The position numbers and the translations under genes were made by a program. 64,000 bases of DNA, from positions 39,038,552 through 39,102,551 of the forward strand of contig OX419756.1 of NCBI GenBank assembly GCA_948567375.1. Reading direction: 5' to 3'. The DNA is from Lunularia cruciata (Eukaryota; Streptophyta; Marchantiopsida; Lunulariales; Lunulariaceae). Below the pieces are notes generated by a model. It worked only from the letters and a program-made list of their open reading frames with translations, was not told where the DNA came from and did not search any database. Of this stretch, positions 59,001 through 64,000 are shown in pieces. Each line of letters starts with the position of its first letter. Position 1 is the first letter of the stretch.

Positions 59001-62000
59001 AGTACATGGTTATGAAAAGGTATGAACTTGGTCATATCTGGATTCCTGAGCCCACTTTTAAGTCTATTAACCGCTGTAAATGTAGATCTTTTGGTGCCTC
59101 ACAGGAGATCCAATGTCGGCTTCCCTCTGTTATTGGTGTAAAGATGGCTATGTCTCTCAACGCCGTTAACTCATCTCGGCATGTCTTTCAGGGCCAGCAT
59201 TGAGCCGAACTTCCATGATTTGTATCTGAAGTTTCTGGATAAAATCAGCTCCAAGAGTCTGCACAAAGAAATTGTCAAAGCAACCTACGAAAATTGCAAG
59301 GTAAACGCACCATGACTGAAGTCTTTTCCGGTCTTGTAAACCAACAAATCACCACTTTGACTATTAGTCTGGGACTTGATTCAGTAGCCGTTAATTTAGC
59401 TTGTCAAAAGTGGTCTTTGATGCGCTGTTTACTGCAGGTTTTGATTGACCCCATTGGACTTACTCTAGATCTGGACTTGTGTGTAGGTTCTCTTGAGATC
59501 GGAGTTGATAAAGTCAAGTTCAGAAGAACGTTCGCTGTTGAAAAATCTTGGTAGTTGGCTGGGGAAGCTTACAATCGGAAGAAACCAAGCTTTAAGGGCG
59601 AAGGAGATCGATCCGAAGTCTTTGATCACGGAGGTTGCTTAGGCTACAATGCTCAATATTGTTTTTGTACTCTCAATTTATAGGACTCCTTTAAGTAGCT
59701 TGCAATTCTGTAATGGAGCGGCATATCTCTTTTCTTTGCCGACAAAACCTGGAACAGTGATACTAGGAACCGTTGGAGTTGACAATCTGATCAGTACACG
59801 CGACATTCCTTTTTAACGGACAATACTTTCCTTTCTATTCACAGGCTTACGAGAAAGGTCTCATGATCGCGGTTATCCCTTTTACGTCTAAGGTTCGTGG
59901 TTATCTCCTCTCTTCCAAGTTACAGAGCAGTGAGCAGACTCTCGGAAGCAGTGTGCCTTAATTTAACTCGTGAATGACAGTACTTGAATCTACGCTTCAA
60001 ACTTTGGTTTTGCTGTCGTGCAGATACTTGAGCCATGTCAATCCAGTCTAGCATATCAACCCCCAAATCCGTGGACAATGGGAATTCTCGGGTTGCTAGC
60101 TGAAATTTATGCCTTGCCAAACTTGAAAATGAATTTGAAATTTGATATTGAGGTATGCAACTTTTCCTTTGGATTATCCTTTTCCCTTTACTTGATCTTA
60201 CTCCTTAAATAGGAGGGCTGTTAGCACTCTTATAATCCTACTTTCGTACCAGGGTGATCAACCTGAATATTCATACAATTGTTCTTCATTAAATGTAGGA
60301 ATCTGGAAGATATGTAAATACCTATATTAAATGGGTTCTGTATTTTCATACATTTTGTATCTCATTATGTAATATACCTATATTAAGTGATCTCTATGGC
60401 GTGAGAACAGGTCCTCTATAAGAACCTGGGGGTGGACATGAAGGAAGTCAAACCAACTCAGCTCTTGAAAGGCAGGCCACGCGACATTGAAGGAAATCCT
60501 GACTTCTCTACTAAGGAGTATCCTCCCCATCATCCACAGCCACCAGCACCTACTTCCGAACCACCAAGCAATCTGCCAGCTAATGCGCCTGCATTAACAC
60601 AGCAGGTAATGACTTACACCATCAAAGGACTTTTCCTCCACCCTTCTTCTCGTTACAGATGTGGGTTTACGTTGTAGGGATTTTGCAACTCAGAGATATT
60701 GGTCTATGTGTTCTATTGCTAGCTTGCGATTGTCCAAAGCTGAGAAAATCGGTCTTCACTGAATTCAAAGATTCAGCTTTTTAGTGTAGATGCTCTGAAT
60801 ATTGTCTTAACACCTTCGTTATATGTCTGCGTAGCTTCCTCCATCTGCACATCTCTCTTCAACTCCAGCCCAGCAGGATGAGGAGAAAGTGGTGTCTTTG
60901 GCTGTTTCAGAGCGCTCTGTGTCGGGTCAAGGACTTTCTTCTGGAACACCTTCACCGTCGCCGTATTCTGTTGGTCAGGTATGTCGTCACTCCAGGCAGT
61001 ACCTCGAGATCTAAATATCAACTTTCTTGAGTTTGCATTTCGCTTTCAGGTCGCATGGTTTTAACAGTTTGTTGAACTTTTGCAGGTTTCGATGTCCATT
61101 CCCAATTTAACTGCTTACGTGGTCCTTAATCCAAAGCTAGCTGGATTGGGTCAACAACTGCAGCTTCAGAGGTACACCGTACACTATGTTTTGAAGAAAC
61201 ACCCTAAGACTAGTGTATTCTCTAAACCATTTCGGGGACTGTACGCAATGACCACCCACAAGTGATTTCAGATTGTTTCTCTGGAATGTTACAGACTGAA
61301 TTTTAATTCCAGTAGATTCAATCTTATTCCATATTGTCAGAAAACGATTCCGAATGAAGAATTTCATACTTGTACCTAGTGTGTGGTTTTGCTAGGAACG
61401 GTTCGTCAAGTAGTTGGGGCTATAAGGAGTATCTTGATACTGAGGAGCTGTGAACTGCAGGATTGTGCCTGTGGCGATGGAGCGAGCCATACGAGAAATC
61501 ATCTCTCCTGTTGTTGACCGGAGCGTGACAATTGCGTGTATGACTACGCGGGAACTTGTTATAAAGGTACTGTCTCTTTCACCTTCAATTTGCTCCAAAA
61601 GGTTTTGTTAACCGGGGAAGATTTAGGCATAGGATATATGATTGACCTGGTGTGTATTTCCATGTCGTTTGTCATAAGTGGTTGCTGTATCAAACAGGGG
61701 TTGCTGTATCATACTGACCTCTAGGTGAGACTCCGCCCTTTTGCAGGACTATGCGATGGAGGCTGATGAGAATCGAACGCATCAGTCAGCTAATCTGATG
61801 GTAGCAAGTCTGTCGGGAAGTTTGGCACATGTCACTTGTAAGGTATGCATGCAATTGGGATTGTCACCTATCCATTCTATCTCAACCTCATAAGAGTGCA
61901 CAACGGTACGAAAATAGCGCTCCTAGAAGCAAATGAATGTGCTTGAACTCAGAAATCTGCGGGATAATGGAATGTCCATTATATCTGGTTCCCATGGGCT

Positions 62001-64000
62001 GCAGACATTGTGGTTTTCAACGGTCGTTGGTGTTTTAAATGTATCTGGGTGTCCATTTGTTTTCAAGTTTATGATTGTGGCCATCATTAAACTGGACCTA
62101 CTCAACCTTGAAGTGCGGGTCACTTCATCAGGAAATCGCATATATCTAGAGATTTCTCACCACTAGGTGTGAATGACGTCGTGCTGGTCCAGTCTTAAGT
62201 GCGCATTGAATCATTTCCTAACGAACGGGTTCCGTATTCATACATTCAATATATCCAGGCCTGCTCCCTTCTACCTATATCCAGGCCTGCTTCGATCTGT
62301 CTCAGAATAAACACCATCCACTCCGCTCTCGCATTGCTCCACTCCTCCCGTCCTCGACTGATTCCATCCCTATTATTTTTCACTCGCTCTTGGTCTGCTT
62401 CATGGTTCAGACTTGACTTCCGATCTCTAGTGTTCCTGCCCGACTCCAGACTGTAGCTGATTTTCTTCGTTCACAGGTTGCTTATAGGTGGTCAATTGCT
62501 AATGGATTATATTTCTCGAAATTCGGTTGCATAGCTGTCACCGAATACACATTGTTTACTAGTTCTTTTGATATATATAATGCTCACTCATGAGTTTTCG
62601 AGTAGAAACTCGGTATGAGGGGTACTGACAATTGCTCAGCTACTTCGGCACTGCGTGAGGCACTGATGAAGTCGCAGGTGTTTTCGTGAAGGTTTACTAT
62701 GGCCGCCTTCTGCTTCCTCTTTGCTGTTTAGCGTCTCAGGACTCAAGCGTTCAAGCGTCCATAGCGCTTGTTGTGATATACTTTATATCCAGTCCTTTTT
62801 TGCTTCGCTCTCGTTACCCTGTTACACTTCCACAGGTTTCTGCAGCCACACCATCCTATAGCTCTCGAATTGTTCCACTCCTCCATTCCCCAGCTAATTC
62901 CCTCCCTATTATTTTTCCTTCGCTCTTTGCCTGATTCATGGGACCTCTTGTGTATACAGTGTTCCTACCCGACTCCAGCCCACGTTTTTTATTTTTATCG
63001 TTCATGCACTGCTTACTGGCAGTCTTTTACATAGCGTTACCTATTTCTCGCAGTTGTTTGCATAGAGTTCTCAATTTCATGGTGGTTTATTAGTCTGTTA
63101 GCCATATGTTATTCTCAATTTGTTTCAATTATGCCTTTGCTTCAAGTTACATTCGATGCATTCTACCTTATGGATTTCTCACTATTCTAGCATTGTCAAT
63201 TATGTACATTTTGCTTATCGATCATGTGCACCTCATGAGTTCTGGATAACCCGTTCCCAGAACGGCATCTGTTCTCGTATACCTATATAGTGCTCCTACC
63301 CGACTCCAGCCCACGTCTTTTGTTTTTATCGTTCTCGCACTGCTCACTGGCAGTCTTTTACATAGCGTTACCTATTTCTCGCAGTTGTTTGCATAGAGTT
63401 TTCAATTTCATGGTGGTTTACTAGTCTGTTAGCCATATGTTATTCTCAATTTGTTTCAATTATGCCTTTGCTTCAAGTTACATTCGATGCATTCTACCTT
63501 ATGGATTTCTCACTATTCTAGCATTGTCAATTATGTACATTTTGCTTATCGATCATGTGCACCTCATGAGTTCTGGATAACCCGTTCCCAGAACGACATC
63601 TGTTCTCGTATACCTATATATATAGAGCAGAAGCCGTTCCCCGAACGGCTTCTGCTCTCATTTACCAATATAGTGCTCTCATATCCTAATATATATAGTG
63701 TTCTCGAGATGTTGCTATTATGCCCTTTGCTTCAGGTTACATTCGCTGCATTCTACTTTAGGGATTCATCAATCTTCTCGTATTGAGCATATCTTGGTTA
63801 CCTTTCATATGCATTTAATGAGTTCTGGATCACCCGTTCCGTATGTGAAATGATTCTAGAGAAATTATAATCATGAGTTGCTTTATTGCGTGGCGCTTTA
63901 AATTGCTTTCATCGCAGGAACCATTGCGTGTGGCTATGGCTAATCATTTACGAAGCCTTCTGCAAGCTCTCAATGTGGGAGGCGACGTGTTGGAGCAAGC
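47067..64000 (+). CDS. NOT1: CCR4-NOT complex scaffold subunit 1 (NOT1/CNOT1), exons 1-28, partial at the window end
   Basis: Scaffold of the cytoplasmic mRNA deadenylase complex. Exons: 47067-47165, 48043-48346, 48517-48745, 48852-49191, 49347-49460, 50151-50279, 50408-50599, 50723-50917, 51152-51289, 51423-51557, 52253-52506, 56348-56451, 56712-56806, 56963-57316, 57764-57988, 58184-58286, 58669-58766, 58874-59019, 59192-59300, 59487-59633, 59845-59892, 60024-60152, 60411-60605, 60835-60978, 61086-61171, 61461-61566, 61747-61842, 63918-64000. All introns are GT-AG and the frame stays open for about 1,465 codons, roughly 60% of a usual 2,400. Residues 1-776 are the HEAT-repeat N-terminus ([17 protein letters not shown] near 590). 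A Ser/Gln-rich linker spans about 825-1,000, the CAF1-binding MIF4G domain about 1,015-1,255, and the CNOT9-binding DUF3819 starts near 1,345. The ATG at 47,067 is chosen because conserved sequence (ASQIGYLI) follows at once. The gene looks intact. Confidence 0.96.
51558..52252 (+). repeat. CNOT1 intron 10 with intronic repeat copies
   Basis: A 695-bp intron containing at least two copies of the repeat block that dominates intron 11: GAGTTCTGGATAACCCGTTCC with GAACGGCTTCTGCTCTCAT near 51,857, and a variant near 51,985. The rest is unassigned. Confidence 0.75.
52507..56347 (+). repeat. CNOT1 intron 11, 3.8 kb, built from a same-orientation repeat family
   Basis: Most of the intron consists of copies of one composite unit. 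Landmarks in order are CTGCAGCAGCACCATCCACT, CCTACCCGACTCCAGCC, CATGCACTGCTTAC, ATTATGCCTTTGCTTCAGGT, CATTCTACTTTATG, ATGAGTTCTGGATCACCCGT, GAACGGCTTCTGCTCTCAT and TATCCAGTCCTCTCAC. Two long copies begin near 53,205 and 54,405; partial copies of the last landmarks lie near 52,620, 53,130, 53,616, 54,835, 55,229, 55,680 and 55,830. All have the same orientation. No long coding frame is present, and the other ORFs in the intron are by-products. Confidence 0.85.
58669..60605 (+). other. CNOT1 MIF4G domain exons (CAF1/POP2-binding)
   Basis: Exons 17-23 code for the best-conserved part of the gene: [63 protein letters not shown] and [18 protein letters not shown]. In known NOT1 proteins this fold holds the CAF1 deadenylase, which in turn binds CCR4. 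Spacing and motifs match animal and plant NOT1 without gaps, which supports the exon calls. Confidence 0.93.
62962..63623 (+). repeat. 331-bp tandem duplication in CNOT1 intron 27
   Basis: Two direct copies, about 62,962-63,292 and 63,293-63,623, period 331 bp. CCTCATGAGTTCTGGATAAC starts at 63,231 and again at 63,562. The copies differ at only a handful of positions, so the duplication is much younger than the divergence between the other repeat copies. Confidence 0.92.
63624..63658. repeat. Perfect 16-bp palindrome arms, 3-nt loop, in CNOT1 intron 27
   Basis: AGAGCAGAAGCCGTTC (63,624-63,639) and GAACGGCTTCTGCTCT (63,643-63,658) are exact reverse complements around CCC. The right arm is the standard core of the intronic repeat family. 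The left arm is that same core inverted, so two copies meet head to head here. Confidence 0.9.

Larger units (their letters stand above)
61843..63917 (+). repeat. CNOT1 intron 27, 2.1 kb, same repeat family
   Basis: Contains the same landmarks as intron 11: ACACCATCCACTCCGCTCTC near 62,320; GAAACTCGGTATGAGGGGTA near 62,605 (also at 54,127 in intron 11); CCTACCCGACTCCAGCCCAC at 62,964 and 63,295; and the CCCGTTCC..GAACGG core near 63,250, 63,580 and 63,630. It includes an exact-period 331-bp tandem duplication and a perfect palindrome, listed separately. Confidence 0.85.
61086..64000 (+). other. CNOT1 DUF3819 region (CNOT9-binding), start only
   Basis: Exons 25-28 read [58 protein letters not shown] and [15 protein letters not shown]. 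These are DUF3819 hallmarks, the region that binds the CNOT9/CAF40 subunit. The rest of this domain and the C-terminal NOT module lie beyond the window. Confidence 0.92.

Noticed and set aside
59438-59486. Earlier acceptor for CNOT1 exon 20 (AG at 59,438)
   Set aside because: It would add residues not found in NOT1. The acceptor ending at 59,486 gives the conserved VLLRSEL start in frame.
1-64000. tRNA, rRNA or organelle-derived genes
   Set aside because: None could be recognised on either strand. Only tRNA-complementary primer sites occur.

Overview
The window is nuclear DNA of a land plant. It holds two conserved eukaryotic genes with many short GT-AG introns, set in a large AT-rich bed of decayed LTR retrotransposons and LINEs. 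The two genes are a Qa-SNARE of the SYP81 (syntaxin-18/Ufe1) type and the CCR4-NOT scaffold NOT1/CNOT1. The retroelements are of plant type: chromodomain Ty3/gypsy, a Ty3/gypsy primed by tRNA-Asp, and initiator-Met-tRNA priming. The species cannot be named from sequence alone. Short introns in most of both genes, with three repeat-swollen CNOT1 introns, would suit a non-seed plant (bryophyte, lycophyte or fern), but this is only an inference.

Layout. (1) 1-13,790: a three-level retrotransposon nest. A decayed Ty3/gypsy (family Y, only its 3' end at 12,946-13,790) was hit by a plus-strand chromovirus (its 5' LTR tail at 1-51, 3' LTR at 12,532-12,945). That chromovirus was later hit by a minus-strand Ty3/gypsy (1,542-9,339) with two identical 677-bp LTRs and an intact 1,608-aa Gag-Pol. 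(2) 13,790-18,700: repeat fragments, a long inverted repeat (16,192-16,606) and unassigned sequence. (3) 18,704-20,986: SYP81 on the minus strand, seven coding exons, 314 aa. (4) 21,700-33,500: AT-rich retroelement graveyard, with a family-Y element bounded by LTR-like repeats, chromovirus solo LTRs, a third LTR family (Z) and microsatellites. (5) 33,500-46,145: an old segmental duplication. A LINE carrying a solo LTR, followed by AT-rich sequence and the upstream region of CNOT1, is present twice. The distal copy has lost nearly all its CpGs. (6) 47,067-64,000: the first 28 coding exons of CNOT1 on the plus strand; the gene runs off the window.

The two cellular genes are unrelated in job. 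SYP81 is expected to act in Golgi-to-ER and ER membrane fusion. CNOT1 scaffolds the mRNA deadenylase complex. No operon-like linkage is implied. The most notable structures are the fresh, apparently intact Ty3/gypsy with an extra zinc-knuckle ORF, the paralogous promoter-region duplication with one-sided CpG decay, a 140-bp insertion with a 10-bp target duplication in only one paralogue, and a same-orientation repeat family that fills CNOT1 introns 10, 11 and 27. Exon coordinates were read by eye from splice sites and frame continuity; each exon length was checked against the reading frame.
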